A stretch of 64,000 nt of DNA from Arenibacter arenosicollis (GTDB lineage: Bacteria > Bacteroidota > Bacteroidia > Flavobacteriales > Flavobacteriaceae): assembly GCF_014397245.1 (NCBI RefSeq), contig NZ_JACLHY010000001.1:712681-776680 (forward strand), read 5' to 3'. A program made the translations under genes and the position numbers. Position 1 is the stretch's first letter. Each line of letters starts with the position of its first letter. A model generated the notes under the pieces. That model saw only the letters and a program-made list of their open reading frames with translations, was not told the origin of the DNA and did not search any database. Positions 37,041 to 46,224 of the stretch are shown here, one piece after another.

Positions 37041-37242
37041 AAAACCGTTAGGTTTTGAAATTTGTCAACTGCGAAGTGGGCAACGATTGGGCGCAGCGGA
37101 AGCGAAGCCAAATTTCAACAATGCGGAAGCGTTGAACAATTAAAAAACCGTTAGGTTTTGAAATTTGTCAACTGCGAAGTGGGCAACGATTGGGCGCAGC
37201 GGAAGCGAAGCCAAATTTCAACAATGCGGAAGCGTTGAACAA
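37020..37242. repeat. 103-bp tandem duplication covering the atpG 3' end (2 full units + 17 bp)
   Basis: Units 37020-37122 and 37123-37225 are identical by eye, and a partial third (17 bp) begins at 37226. Each unit starts with the last codons of atpG (GCGGAAGCGTTGAACAA). Each contains a hairpin AAAACC-GTTA-GGTTTT (first at 37041-37056), a 10-bp inverted repeat TTGAAATTTG/CAAATTTCAA (first at 37055-37064 and 37109-37118) and an inner CTGCG/CGCAG pair. GCGGAAGCG occurs twice per unit, which could have seeded the duplication. Confidence 0.95.
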
Positions 37243-37289
37243 CTAAGTAGTATCTATTTTTCCCTTTTTTTTTGGGGAAGGAAAATTAT

Positions 37290-37320
37290 ATAAGGCCTCA
37301 CAGGAATGTGGGGCTTTTAT
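37290..37320 (+). terminator. Intrinsic terminator of the ATP synthase operon
   Basis: GGCCTCACA (37294-37302) pairs with TGTGGGGCT (37307-37315; two G-U pairs), loop GGAA, extended by A-T pairs and followed by TTTTAT. It lies after the tandem duplication. Confidence 0.8.
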
Positions 37321-37367
37321 ATTTATAAAGAATTTGGAATCGCTATTTACCGAATAAGCTAATTAAC

Positions 37368-37375
37368 TAACTTTG
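37368..37375 (+). promoter_or_regulatory. -7 box (TAACTTTG) for the flippase gene
   Basis: Exact TAnnTTTG match, 47 nt before the TTG start at 37423. It opens the transcription unit of flippase, dut and perhaps the genes beyond. Confidence 0.55.
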
Positions 37376-37422
37376 CCCGCATTGATTAAATGCCTAATTT
37401 TAAAGCTAATTCATAGATTTCT

Positions 37423-38886
37423 TTGAATCCACTTAAAAAATTATTTAAACAGACGTTTATCTATGGCTTAGCTACGGTATTGCCCAGAATGCTATCGTTT
37501 CTTTTAACGCCTTTATATGTCACTGTTCTACCTACCGATGGGTACGGGGAGGTTTCCATTATTTTTGCCTGGTTTGCTATTTTTAATGTGCTACTGGCAT
37601 ATGGTATGGAAACGGCTTTTTTCCGTTTTTACCACGATGCCACTCTGAACAAGAAAACGGTTGTAACCACCTCCTTAATATCTATTGGGGCCTCGTCCTT
37701 TATTTTTATGCTTGTAGCTTTTATATTTAAAGGGGCTATTTCAGCTGTAAGTGACATAGATCCACAATTTATCACCTATGCGATATTAATTCTTGTATTG
37801 GATGCTTTGGTAATTATTCCCTTTTCGTGGTTACGGGCCAATGAAAAACCAATGCGATATGCATTGGTCAAGATTGCCAATGTGATAATCAACTTAGGAT
37901 TGAATTGTTTTTTTCTAATAGTTCTTCCAATAATGGCAGAAAGCAGTCCAGATTCACTTTTAAGTAGCCTTTACAAGCCTAACTTTGAAATCTCCTACAT
38001 ATTCATTTCTATGCTAATTGCTAGTGGCATAACTCTTTTATTAATGTTGCGCCTCTATTTAAGAAGGCCCTATGTTTTCGACAGGCTAATATGGACGAGC
38101 ATGATGAAATATGCTGCACCTGTTTTAATTGCAGGTATTGCCTTTACCATCAATGAAGTATTTGATCGAATTATGTTGGATTGGCTTTTGCCAAACGATA
38201 TTGCCGAAAGCGAGATTGGAAAATACTCGGCTTGTTATAAACTCACATTGTTTATGACCCTATTTGCTACGGCCTTTAGGATGGGTATAGAGCCTTTCTT
38301 TTTTAGTCACTCCAAAAGCGATAACCCGCAAAAAGCATATGCGCAGATCACAAATTATTTTGTAATCCTGGGAAGTGTCATTTTACTTTCTGTTGTAGTC
38401 TTTGCAGATTTGCTTAAACTGATCATCGTTCCCAATTCGGATTATTGGGAGGCTATGTCTGTGGTGCCCATTATTATTTTGGCCAGTTTTTGTTTGGGGA
38501 TCTATCACAACTTATCGGTATGGTACAAGATTACGGACCGGACTAAATTTGGGGCCTTTATCTCACTGATCGGGGCCGTACTGACGATTATTATTAATTT
38601 TGCATTTATTCCGTATTTTGGATATGTGGCTTCTGCTGTCGCTACTTTAGTAGCATATGGATCCATGGTAATCCTCTCCTTCTTTTTTGGAAGGATGTAT
38701 TACCCTATTCCGTACAACCATAGAAAAATTATCTTTTATCTAGGGGTCTCAATCCTATTTTCCATGCTGTCATTTTATGTCTTCGATCGTAATTTAATTA
38801 TTGGCAGTATATTCTTTATTTTATTTTTGGGCATTGTGTATCGGCTTGAAAGTGATAAACTCAAACAAATATTTTTAAGAAAATGA
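37423..38886 (+). CDS. Oligosaccharide flippase / polysaccharide biosynthesis protein (MOP superfamily)
   Basis: A 487-residue inner-membrane transporter with about 14 helices of the Wzx/MurJ-like MOP superfamily. It begins [36 protein letters not shown], which is typical. The start is a TTG at 37423; no ATG is available before the first membrane segment. It would flip lipid-linked sugars across the inner membrane. Its last 4 bp overlap dut (ATGA), so translation is coupled. Confidence 0.9.
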   Translation: MNPLKKLFKQTFIYGLATVLPRMLSFLLTPLYVTVLPTDGYGEVSIIFAWFAIFNVLLAYGMETAFFRFYHDATLNKKTVVTTSLISIGASSFIFMLVAFIFKGAISAVSDIDPQFITYAILILVLDALVIIPFSWLRANEKPMRYALVKIANVIINLGLNCFFLIVLPIMAESSPDSLLSSLYKPNFEISYIFISMLIASGITLLLMLRLYLRRPYVFDRLIWTSMMKYAAPVLIAGIAFTINEVFDRIMLDWLLPNDIAESEIGKYSACYKLTLFMTLFATAFRMGIEPFFFSHSKSDNPQKAYAQITNYFVILGSVILLSVVVFADLLKLIIVPNSDYWEAMSVVPIIILASFCLGIYHNLSVWYKITDRTKFGAFISLIGAVLTIIINFAFIPYFGYVASAVATLVAYGSMVILSFFFGRMYYPIPYNHRKIIFYLGVSILFSMLSFYVFDRNLIIGSIFFILFLGIVYRLESDKLKQIFLRK

Positions 38887-39317
38887 CTATAAAAATTATC
38901 AATAAATCGGCTCACGTATTACCTAGTTATGAAACCTTGGCTTCTGCTGGGATGGATTTAAGGGCCAACCTTACCGAGTCCGTAGTATTACAACCCATGG
39001 AAAGAACCATTGTTAAAACTGGGCTTTTCCTGGAGCTTCCTATAGGTTTTGAGGCCCAGGTAAGGCCACGTAGTGGGTTGGCAGCGAAAAAGGGCATTAC
39101 CGTGCTAAATGCACCTGGCACGGTTGATGCGGACTATAGAGGAGAGGTTGGGGTAATCCTGATAAACCTATCCAATGAAGCATTTACTATTGAAAACGGC
39201 GAGCGCATAGCCCAGTTGGTCATTGCCAAACACGAAAGAGCGGAGTGGATCGAGGTCGAGGAGCTTTCGGAAACCTCAAGAGGTGAAGGAGGCTTTGGCA
39301 GTACGGGGGTAAAATAA
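38883..39317 (+). CDS. dut: Deoxyuridine 5'-triphosphate nucleotidohydrolase (dUTPase)
   Basis: Hydrolyses dUTP to dUMP and diphosphate, keeping uracil out of DNA. 144 residues with all five trimeric dUTPase motifs: AGMDLRA (Asp25), RPRSGLA (62-68), the catalytic region [10 protein letters not shown] (Asp82), GERIAQLVI (107-115), and the C-terminal [10 protein letters not shown] (133-142). Overlaps the flippase by 4 bp. Confidence 0.96.
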   Translation: MTIKIINKSAHVLPSYETLASAGMDLRANLTESVVLQPMERTIVKTGLFLELPIGFEAQVRPRSGLAAKKGITVLNAPGTVDADYRGEVGVILINLSNEAFTIENGERIAQLVIAKHERAEWIEVEELSETSRGEGGFGSTGVK

Positions 39318-39500
39318 ATTCTCTTTACCAAAACAAGGAAGAATCTAGCTTTATCATTAATTTTAATGAACCTTTGCCTATCCGATCTTTAAGAATTGTT
39401 TGCTGTTGTGGACAATAATGATGTTTGGATATTTGTGGTTGGAGGCTTTCTATTTGCATTGAGGCTTAAGTCTGTTTTCCATTTAGAGCGATATTTCGAT

Positions 39501-40433
39501 ATGATCAGAAACTTTTGCATATTACTTTTTGCCATGGGATTATTTTTAATCCCACAACTTATTTGCGCCCAGGAAAATGAGTTGAAGGCAGAGGAAAGCT
39601 CAGAAGTTTTTTTAGAGGAATATACCGATGAGTTTCAAGAAAAATTCTTTGAAGCGTTAAAGCAAAAGGGAATAGAGAACTATGACAGGGCAGCAAACCT
39701 CCTGTTGGAATGTAAACGGTTGGATCCAAATAATTCAGTGATCGACCACGAATTATCAAAGGCATATTTGGCTTCAAAACAGTTTGTTCTAGCACAGCAA
39801 TATGGTATTTCCGCTTTAAACGCCAGGCCGGATAATTTTTGGGTTTTGAATACCTTGATGGAGATAGTACAACGTCAAGGAGCCACCATAGATATGGTGA
39901 AGGATGAAATTCCATATAATGATCCCAAGCTAAGGGAAAATCTAGCACTGATTTATTATGGGCGACAGAACTATGATAATGCCTTAAAAATACTTAACGG
40001 TATGAAAGTGTCGCCATTTTCAAAGCAACTGACTTCAAAAATTAATGATTCCATTAAAGCTAAGGAAGTAGTTGAAAATGAAGGGGATACTTTGGTGTTA
40101 AAAATAGAAAAGGAAAACCCTATAAAAAATCATGAATCCATTATCGAGGATTTTTTGGCAAAGAGCGACTTTAAGAGTGCTGCATCCGTAAGTGAGGAAG
40201 CTATGGAAAGCTTTCCTACCCAACCCTACTTTTATTACACCCATGGACTTGCTCTTAACAAGGCAAGGAAATATAAGGAGGCCATTGCCATTTTGGAATC
40301 GGGATTGGATTATTTATTGGATGACCTTGAACTTGCGAATAAAATGTATAAAGAATTAGTGGATGCTAACAATGCTTTGGGAAATTCTTCCAAGGCAAAT
40401 ATGTATCTTAGTAAAATTAAATCCGGGTCATAA
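39501..40433 (+). CDS. Secreted tetratricopeptide repeat protein
   Basis: 310 residues from the ATG at 39501, which places a good signal peptide (MIRNFCILLFAMGLFLIPQLICAQ) at the N-terminus; an upstream TTG at 39396 would bury it. Helical repeats with TPR character span about 55-170 and 210-300 (ECKRLDPNNSVIDHELSKAYLASKQFVLAQQY; YYTHGLALNKARKYKEAIAILESGLDYL). Probably periplasmic scaffold. The DUF4292 lipoprotein follows after 4 bp. Confidence 0.85.
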   Translation: MIRNFCILLFAMGLFLIPQLICAQENELKAEESSEVFLEEYTDEFQEKFFEALKQKGIENYDRAANLLLECKRLDPNNSVIDHELSKAYLASKQFVLAQQYGISALNARPDNFWVLNTLMEIVQRQGATIDMVKDEIPYNDPKLRENLALIYYGRQNYDNALKILNGMKVSPFSKQLTSKINDSIKAKEVVENEGDTLVLKIEKENPIKNHESIIEDFLAKSDFKSAASVSEEAMESFPTQPYFYYTHGLALNKARKYKEAIAILESGLDYLLDDLELANKMYKELVDANNALGNSSKANMYLSKIKSGS

Positions 40434-40437
40434 AACT

Positions 40438-41223
40438 ATGATAAACAGTATTAATAAACTTCAAAAATGGGCCGTGCTTTGCATTTTTGTAGTTGTTGTG
40501 GTTTCGTGTAAGTCCACCAACATAGTCAAAAGCGGTGCAGTGGATGAGAATTTGTCGGCAAAGGCCGTCATTAGGAACCATTATTACTCCCATTTAAGTT
40601 TTAAGACTTTAAGTGGTAAGATGAGAATAGACTATTCGGATGGCGAGACTACCCAGAGTGTTAGTGTAAGCCTAAGAATGGAAAAGGATAAAGCAATATG
40701 GCTAAGTGCTCCATTGGGTATCGTAAAGGCGTACATTACCCCTGAGCGCGTGTCTTTTTATAATAAAATGGACAACGAATTTTTTGACGGAAATTTCTCT
40801 TATTTAAGTCAATTGTTGGGAACGGATCTTGATTTTCAAAAAGTACAAAATCTTCTTTTGGGAGAGGCTCTTTTCGATTTAAGGGAGGAAAAATATACGG
40901 TGGCGATCTCCAATGACAATTATCAATTAAAGCCTAAAAAGGCTGGTGATTTATTTAAAACGTTGTTTCAAATAGAACCCGTGAATTATAAAATGGTCAC
41001 CCAACAGTTATCCCAACCTTGGGAAAAACGCTTGCTTGAAATTAGCTATAAGAACTATCAAAAAGTTAATAAATGGATTTTGCCTGGAGAGATAGATATT
41101 ACGGCACTGGATGGCGACCATACTAACAATATTACGGTCGAATTTAGAAATATGGAGTTCAATAGAGCATTGAATTTTCCTTATAACATACCAAATGGTT
41201 TTAAAGAAATAGTATTAAATTAA
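40438..41223 (+). CDS. DUF4292-family lipoprotein
   Basis: 261 residues from the ATG at 40438, with a lipoprotein signal ending VVVVVSCKS. The body resembles the LolB/LolA-like beta-sheet fold of DUF4292 proteins (SFKTLSGKMRIDYSDGETTQSVSVSLRMEKDKAIWLSAPLGIVKA), which may handle lipids or lipoproteins. It sits between a TPR protein (4 bp) and the EnvC-like protein (1 bp), a compact envelope operon. Function inferred by fold only. Confidence 0.85.
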   Translation: MINSINKLQKWAVLCIFVVVVVSCKSTNIVKSGAVDENLSAKAVIRNHYYSHLSFKTLSGKMRIDYSDGETTQSVSVSLRMEKDKAIWLSAPLGIVKAYITPERVSFYNKMDNEFFDGNFSYLSQLLGTDLDFQKVQNLLLGEALFDLREEKYTVAISNDNYQLKPKKAGDLFKTLFQIEPVNYKMVTQQLSQPWEKRLLEISYKNYQKVNKWILPGEIDITALDGDHTNNITVEFRNMEFNRALNFPYNIPNGFKEIVLN

Positions 41224-41224
41224 T

Positions 41225-42469
41225 ATGGGAAGTAAGAATTCTTATATAGTTTATTTTCTTTTAGTTATGTTCATTCTATTGGGCAATGTTGCATTGGCCC
41301 AGACCAATGAACAGAAGGCATTGGAATCCAAACGGGAACAACTCCAAAAGGAAATATCTGAGATTAATCGATTATTGTTTGCCGAGAAAAAGGAAAAGGG
41401 AAATGTCTTGGAACAAATGGAGGCTATGGACCAAAAAATTAACGTCCGCCAACAATTGATCAGGGTTACCAATCAGCAGTCCAACTTACTTAACAGACAA
41501 ATAAATACCAATATCAGGAACATTGGAAAACTCCGAAATGACCTTGCCTTTCTTAAGGAGGAATACGGTAATATGATTCAGAAATCCTATCAGAACAAAT
41601 CTGGACAAAGTAGATTAATGTTTCTTTTATCCTCAGAGAATTTCCTTCAGGCGTTCAAGCGTTTTCAGTATATGAAGCAATATACCCAGTATAGAAAGGA
41701 GCAGGGAGAGCAAATTGTGGCCAAAACAGACGAGCTTACCCAGTTGAACAAAGATCTTTCGGACCAGCGTAAGGAGAAAGACAAATTAGTAACTGAAAAT
41801 ACGCAGATCAAGAATCAATTGTACAAGGAGATTCTATCCCAAAAGGAATTACTTAAAAGTATACGCCAGAATGAAAGTAAATATGCAGCGGCTATCGATA
41901 AGAAAAAGAAGGAGGCCAAGAGGATCGATGAGCAGATAGAAAGTTTGATTAGAAGTGCTATTGCGGCATCCAATAAGGCTGCCGGAAAATCTACCAATAC
42001 CAGCTCTGCAAGTAGCAGCAAGTTTGTTTTGACCCCAGAGGCGACCATTGTGGCCAATAATTTTTCAGCCAACAAAGGAAAACTCATTTGGCCCGTAGAA
42101 AAGGGAATTAAAAGACAGGGTTTCGGTGTTTATAGTGATGCCGTATATCCTGGGATAAAGCACGAAAGTAACGGAGTTATTATTGCCACTGATGAGGGTT
42201 CCAAGGCGAGGTCTATTTTTGAAGGGGAAGTTATCGCCATACTTTCCGTTCCCGGTGGCAATAAAGGGGTGCAAATAAAACATGGAAATTATATTAGCAC
42301 TTATTACAACCTCTCCAGAGTTTATGTAAAGAAAGGTGATAAAGTAAATATAAAGTCGGATTTGGGGGATATATACACCAGCAAATCCAGTGGCACTACC
42401 CAATTAAAGTTTTATCTCTATAAGGATACTACTCGACTTAATCCCGAAGAGTGGATTTATCAATTATAA
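41225..42469 (+). CDS. EnvC-like murein hydrolase activator with degenerate M23 domain
   Basis: A 414-residue exported protein: signal peptide (about 1-26), a long coiled coil (about 28-255) with frequent Glu, Gln, Lys and Leu, a short Ala/Ser-rich linker, and a C-terminal LytM-like domain (about 275-414). The usual zinc motif is replaced (KHESNGVII where HxxxD is expected, and LKFYLYKD where HLHFE is expected), so it should not be a peptidase. This is the pattern of EnvC, which activates amidases at the division septum. Starts 1 bp after the DUF4292 stop. Confidence 0.9.
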   Translation: MGSKNSYIVYFLLVMFILLGNVALAQTNEQKALESKREQLQKEISEINRLLFAEKKEKGNVLEQMEAMDQKINVRQQLIRVTNQQSNLLNRQINTNIRNIGKLRNDLAFLKEEYGNMIQKSYQNKSGQSRLMFLLSSENFLQAFKRFQYMKQYTQYRKEQGEQIVAKTDELTQLNKDLSDQRKEKDKLVTENTQIKNQLYKEILSQKELLKSIRQNESKYAAAIDKKKKEAKRIDEQIESLIRSAIAASNKAAGKSTNTSSASSSKFVLTPEATIVANNFSANKGKLIWPVEKGIKRQGFGVYSDAVYPGIKHESNGVIIATDEGSKARSIFEGEVIAILSVPGGNKGVQIKHGNYISTYYNLSRVYVKKGDKVNIKSDLGDIYTSKSSGTTQLKFYLYKDTTRLNPEEWIYQL

Positions 42470-42479
42470 ATTAAATCAA

Positions 42480-43316
42480 TTGAAAAATTTAACCGATTTA
42501 AAAGGAACATTTACTTTAAACAATGGTGTTAAAATGCCATATCTTGGTTTAGGCGTTTATTTGAGCGAGGATGGTAAAGAAGTGACCAATGCCGTAAAAT
42601 GGGCATTGGAAGAAGGATATCGGCACATAGATACTGCTTCTATATATGAAAATGAAGAAGGGGTTGGTAAAGGGATTAAGGAAAGCGGTGTTGATCGTAA
42701 AGATATATTTGTAGTGAGTAAGGTTTGGAATAGCGATCAGGGCTATGGCAGCACTATAAATGCCTTCGAGGCTAGCTTAAAACGGTTAAATTTGGATTAT
42801 CTAAATCTTTACTTGGTGCATTGGCCGGTAAAGGGCAAATACAAAGACACATGGCGCGCTTTGGAATATTTGTATGAACAGAAGCGGGTGAGGGCCATTG
42901 GTGTAAGTAATTTTATGCAAGATCATCTAGAGGATTTGCTTTCTTCTGCCAAATATGTTCCCATGGTTAACCAAATGGAATTTCATCCATATTTGGTACA
43001 ACAGAAGTTAATTGATTTTTGCAATAAAAATACCATTCAGTATGAGGCTTGGTCGCCTTTAATGCAAGGGCATATTTTTGAATTGGACATAATGAAAAGT
43101 ATGGCCGCAAAATACCATAAGACCATTGCCCAGATCGTGTTACGCTGGAATTTACAAAAAGGGATTGTTACCATTCCAAAATCTTCGAAAAAGGAACGCA
43201 TAAAGGCGAATGCCGATATCTTTAATTTCGAACTCGCCCAAGAGGATGTCAAAAAATTGGATCAGTTAGATCGCGGAAAACGATTTGGTCCCGACCCCAA
43301 TAATTTCGACTTTTAG
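42480..43316 (+). CDS. Aldo/keto reductase
   Basis: A 278-residue NADPH-dependent oxidoreductase with the (beta/alpha)8 family motifs and a complete catalytic tetrad: Asp51, Tyr56, Lys81 and His114. It resembles 2,5-diketo-gluconate reductase-type members. The start is TTG at 42480, giving the usual N-terminus; the next ATG would remove the first beta-hairpin. The stop overlaps the convergent thioesterase stop by 4 bp. Confidence 0.92.
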   Translation: MKNLTDLKGTFTLNNGVKMPYLGLGVYLSEDGKEVTNAVKWALEEGYRHIDTASIYENEEGVGKGIKESGVDRKDIFVVSKVWNSDQGYGSTINAFEASLKRLNLDYLNLYLVHWPVKGKYKDTWRALEYLYEQKRVRAIGVSNFMQDHLEDLLSSAKYVPMVNQMEFHPYLVQQKLIDFCNKNTIQYEAWSPLMQGHIFELDIMKSMAAKYHKTIAQIVLRWNLQKGIVTIPKSSKKERIKANADIFNFELAQEDVKKLDQLDRGKRFGPDPNNFDF

Positions 43317-43825
43317 TTCATAAAAAGGGCCTTGAGTTCAGTGGCATCTTTGGGCTTCATCTTACCTGCAAGCACCAAACTAAGCTGTTTTCTGCGTAAG
43401 GCGGCTTCAAATCGCTGTATTTCCAATGCAGACTCGGGTTTTAATTCAGGAACAGCGGTTGGCTTCCCACTGTCGTCCACAGCAACAAAGGTATAGATGG
43501 CCTCGTTTACTTTAGATTTCTCGCCATTAAATCGGTCTTCCATCCAAACGTCTATAAACACTTCCATTGAGGTCCTGAAAGCTCTAGAAACGGCTGCCTC
43601 GACCGTCACGACACTTCCCACGGGTACGGCTTGATTAAAGGCTACATGGTTCACGGAAGCGGTGACCGTAATTCGTCTGCTGTGTCGCCTTGCAGCAATA
43701 CTGGCGGCACGGTCCATTCTGGCCAACAATTCCCCTCCAAACAGGTTGTTCAAAGGATTTGTTTCACTTGGTAGGACCATATCGGTCATTAATGTACGCG
43801 ATTCACTGGGCGTCTTGGGCTCCAT
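43313..43825 (-). CDS. Acyl-CoA thioesterase (hotdog fold)
   Basis: 170-residue cytoplasmic thioesterase of the YciA/ACOT type. The catalytic region NNLFGGELLARMD (Asn27, Asp38) and the SVNHVAFNQAVPVGSVV strand are typical. Hydrolyses acyl-CoA to free acid; chain preference unknown. It is convergent with the aldo/keto reductase, with stops overlapping by 4 bp, and has its own promoter-like box at 43840. Confidence 0.92.
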   Translation of the reverse strand: MEPKTPSESRTLMTDMVLPSETNPLNNLFGGELLARMDRAASIAARRHSRRITVTASVNHVAFNQAVPVGSVVTVEAAVSRAFRTSMEVFIDVWMEDRFNGEKSKVNEAIYTFVAVDDSGKPTAVPELKPESALEIQRFEAALRRKQLSLVLAGKMKPKDATELKALFMN

Positions 43826-43839
43826 AAATTTATTTTGGG

Positions 43840-43847
43840 CAAAGATA
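43840..43847 (-). promoter_or_regulatory. -7 box (TATCTTTG) for the acyl-CoA thioesterase
   Basis: Exact TAnnTTTG match on the minus strand, 14 nt before the ATG at 43825; implied leader about 8 nt. Confidence 0.5.
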
Positions 43848-43882
43848 CATTGGTATTGTTAAGCTAAAAAGTAGGGAAGGAA

Positions 43883-44830
43883 TTATTTTACGGAACGCAA
43901 CCAAGCTTCGGGCGCTTCAGAAAGTTTAATTTCCCGCAAATATTTTAGGGCTTCGTTGGCGTCATCAAAACTGCCGTAGGCAACCATATGCAAACCATAT
44001 TGGTTGACCCCTAAATAAGATGCATTATATCCTTTTTCTTTTAATTGAAGTACCTTTTTTTCAGCATTTTCCTGAACTCTAAACGCACCGGCAATAACTT
44101 GGTGGACACCAGTTTTTTTGGTTGAAATGACATTTAATGAAACTGCGGGCAATTCTAAGGGTGCTGTATTGAAAAAAGTAGCTTCCTGAATGTTTTTTGA
44201 AACTTGTTGGTGGGCCTCTTGTCTTACCAATTCTTGGTTGGACTCGTTCTCATTATACAAGCGATACCCCGTAAATCCCGTAGCAATAGCCAGCAATACA
44301 ACCGCTGCATACTTTAAATAAGGTCTAATGGTAGATTCCTTACGAGTTTCGGGAGTAATCATAAAAGGAATTTTTTCTTCCAATTCAATGACTTCCTCTT
44401 TTAAAACTTCCCTAGAAATTGGGGTAGAAACAAAGGTGGATAGACCAAAGGACGATGTTAGGTAATTTACTTGATAGGATGGTTGAAACTGGGTTTTCCC
44501 TTCCTTGTTCAACCAGAGTTCACCAATGTTGGGTAGACTTAAACGATTTCCTTCCTTTAAAAGTTTTTTCCACTTCAAGGATACTGCGGCTACTTGTTTT
44601 TGCATGTCTTCATAAGACATCTTTTCTGCGTCGGCCATATAAGAAACCAACAATCCATCATTGGAAGTAAGTTGCTCGTTGAAGGAAAGTACTTTCGAAG
44701 GAGGGTAAAAGGAATTCGTGCCATCATTGATAACGGCAGATTTCATCTGTGTTAAGAAAGCGCCAAATTCTGGCACCATTACACAATTGTATCTATAAAG
44801 CAGCTCCGCTATGTAATGTTCGGTTCCCAT
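43883..44830 (-). CDS. HU-like (CCDC81-type) and SPOR domain membrane protein
   Basis: A 315-residue protein with two N-terminal domains of the prokaryotic CCDC81/HU-like type (about 1-60 and 65-135; IAELLYRYNCVMVPEFGAFLT is the hallmark). One membrane segment follows (about 168-188), and a C-terminal SPOR domain (about 235-315; VIAGAFRVQENAEKKVLQLKEKGY). The SPOR domain binds denuded peptidoglycan at division sites in known proteins. A cytoplasmic HU-like head and periplasmic SPOR tail could link the nucleoid or a cytoplasmic partner to the septum; this is inference. It diverges from dprA across 104 bp. Confidence 0.88.
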   Translation of the reverse strand: MGTEHYIAELLYRYNCVMVPEFGAFLTQMKSAVINDGTNSFYPPSKVLSFNEQLTSNDGLLVSYMADAEKMSYEDMQKQVAAVSLKWKKLLKEGNRLSLPNIGELWLNKEGKTQFQPSYQVNYLTSSFGLSTFVSTPISREVLKEEVIELEEKIPFMITPETRKESTIRPYLKYAAVVLLAIATGFTGYRLYNENESNQELVRQEAHQQVSKNIQEATFFNTAPLELPAVSLNVISTKKTGVHQVIAGAFRVQENAEKKVLQLKEKGYNASYLGVNQYGLHMVAYGSFDDANEALKYLREIKLSEAPEAWLRSVK

Positions 44831-44934
44831 AGGAACAAAGATTGGAAAAATAACACAAGTTCAAAACTCTTGGCATAACTTTTTATTAACATTATAATTT
44901 ATGTATTTTGTGAACAACTAAGCTCTTTCCATAA

Positions 44935-46038
44935 ATGTCTAGAGATGAAATGATTGCTATTCTACGCTTACAGAACGTTCCAAATATTGGTGACACAACC
45001 GCAAAAAAATTAATTTCAAACTGTGGTAATCCATCGGCAATCTTTGAGGATAAAATGCGTCATTTATTAAAAATTGATAGAATTGGTTCTGGTACCCTTA
45101 AGGGATTAATGGACTTGGAACATTTGGAGGCTGCAGAAGCGGAGTATGAATTTTTAAGGACACAGGAAATAGATCTCCATTATTTTATGGATGATAGTTA
45201 CCCATCCTATTTAAAACATTGTATAGATAGTCCTATCTTACTATTTAGCCAAGGGAACATAAATCTTGACCGCAAAAAAATAATAAGCGTTGTAGGTACC
45301 AGGAATATTACTAGTTATGGTACGGCTTTGTGCGAGCAGCTCATTGAGGAATTGGCACCTTTGGATCCCATTATTGTTAGTGGATTTGCCTACGGAGTGG
45401 ATATTTGTGTACAAAAGGCCGCGGTAAAACATGGCTTGCAAACAATAGGATGTTTGGCACATGGCTTAAATCAGATTTATCCAAAAATTCACGAAAAATA
45501 TGTTCCTGACGTCAATAAAAATGGTGGGTTTTTTACTGAATTTTGGAGTACAAGTCAGCCCGACAGGGAAAATTTTCTAAAGCGAAATAGGATTATAGCG
45601 GGAATGAGCGAAGCTACCATTGTAGTGGAATCCGCTGAAAAAGGTGGCAGTTTGGTAACGGCCGATATTGCCAACAGTTATAATCGGGATGTTTTTGCAG
45701 TTCCCGGGCGAACCCAGGATAAATACAGCAGTGGTTGTAATAATCTAATTAAACAGCAGAAGGCTCATATGCTTACTTCTGTAGCAGATCTGATATATAT
45801 GTTGGGATGGCAATTGAAGGAAAAAGAACCTACAAGCATACAAAAACAATTATTTGTAGATCTGGATGATACTGAGAAGGAAATATATGATTATTTACAG
45901 CAGGGAGGTAAACAATTGCTAGACAGTATTGCCTTGGATTGTAAGCTTCCCATTTTTAAGGTGTCCTCCACACTATTGAATATGGAAATGAAGGGAGTAG
46001 TGAGGCCACTTCCAGGTAAATTGTTCGAGGCCATTTAA
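44935..46038 (+). CDS. dprA: DNA-processing protein DprA
   Basis: Loads RecA on incoming single-stranded DNA during natural transformation. 367 residues: N-terminal HhH/SAM-like region (about 1-60), Rossmann-type DprA core with KIISVVGTRNITSYG, VSGFAYGVD, GCLAHGLNQIYP and RNRIIAGMSEATIVVESAEKGGSLVTA, and a C-terminal winged-helix domain (about 300-367). The upstream region has a near-consensus box (TATTTTG, one T short). Confidence 0.95.
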   Translation: MSRDEMIAILRLQNVPNIGDTTAKKLISNCGNPSAIFEDKMRHLLKIDRIGSGTLKGLMDLEHLEAAEAEYEFLRTQEIDLHYFMDDSYPSYLKHCIDSPILLFSQGNINLDRKKIISVVGTRNITSYGTALCEQLIEELAPLDPIIVSGFAYGVDICVQKAAVKHGLQTIGCLAHGLNQIYPKIHEKYVPDVNKNGGFFTEFWSTSQPDRENFLKRNRIIAGMSEATIVVESAEKGGSLVTADIANSYNRDVFAVPGRTQDKYSSGCNNLIKQQKAHMLTSVADLIYMLGWQLKEKEPTSIQKQLFVDLDDTEKEIYDYLQQGGKQLLDSIALDCKLPIFKVSSTLLNMEMKGVVRPLPGKLFEAI

Positions 46039-46166
46039 GATTTGACCGACTCATTGGTTTCTAAAACTTTTAATTGTTGCTATAATTCTTAAAATGAGGT
46101 TATTTGTCGATAAAAGACAGCTTAAGAACTTGGTTTTTTAAAAAATGCTTGGTCAAAAGGAGACCA

Positions 46167-46188
46167 TAACCGACTAGGTGGTTTTTTC
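46167..46188 (+). terminator. Weak terminator-like hairpin after dprA
   Basis: AACC (46168-46171) and GGTT (46179-46182) with an 8-nt loop, followed by a T-run, in the 186-bp gap between the convergent dprA and plug-domain genes. Confidence 0.4.
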
Positions 46189-46224
46189 GTTTATTAGAGA
46201 GGGCTAAAGATTGGCTATTGTAAT

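Noticed and set aside
37020..37242. Possible insertion sequence or CRISPR at the atpG-end repeats
   Set aside because: No transposase frame, no target duplication and no spacers. The units are head-to-tail copies containing the host gene end, so a tandem duplication explains them.
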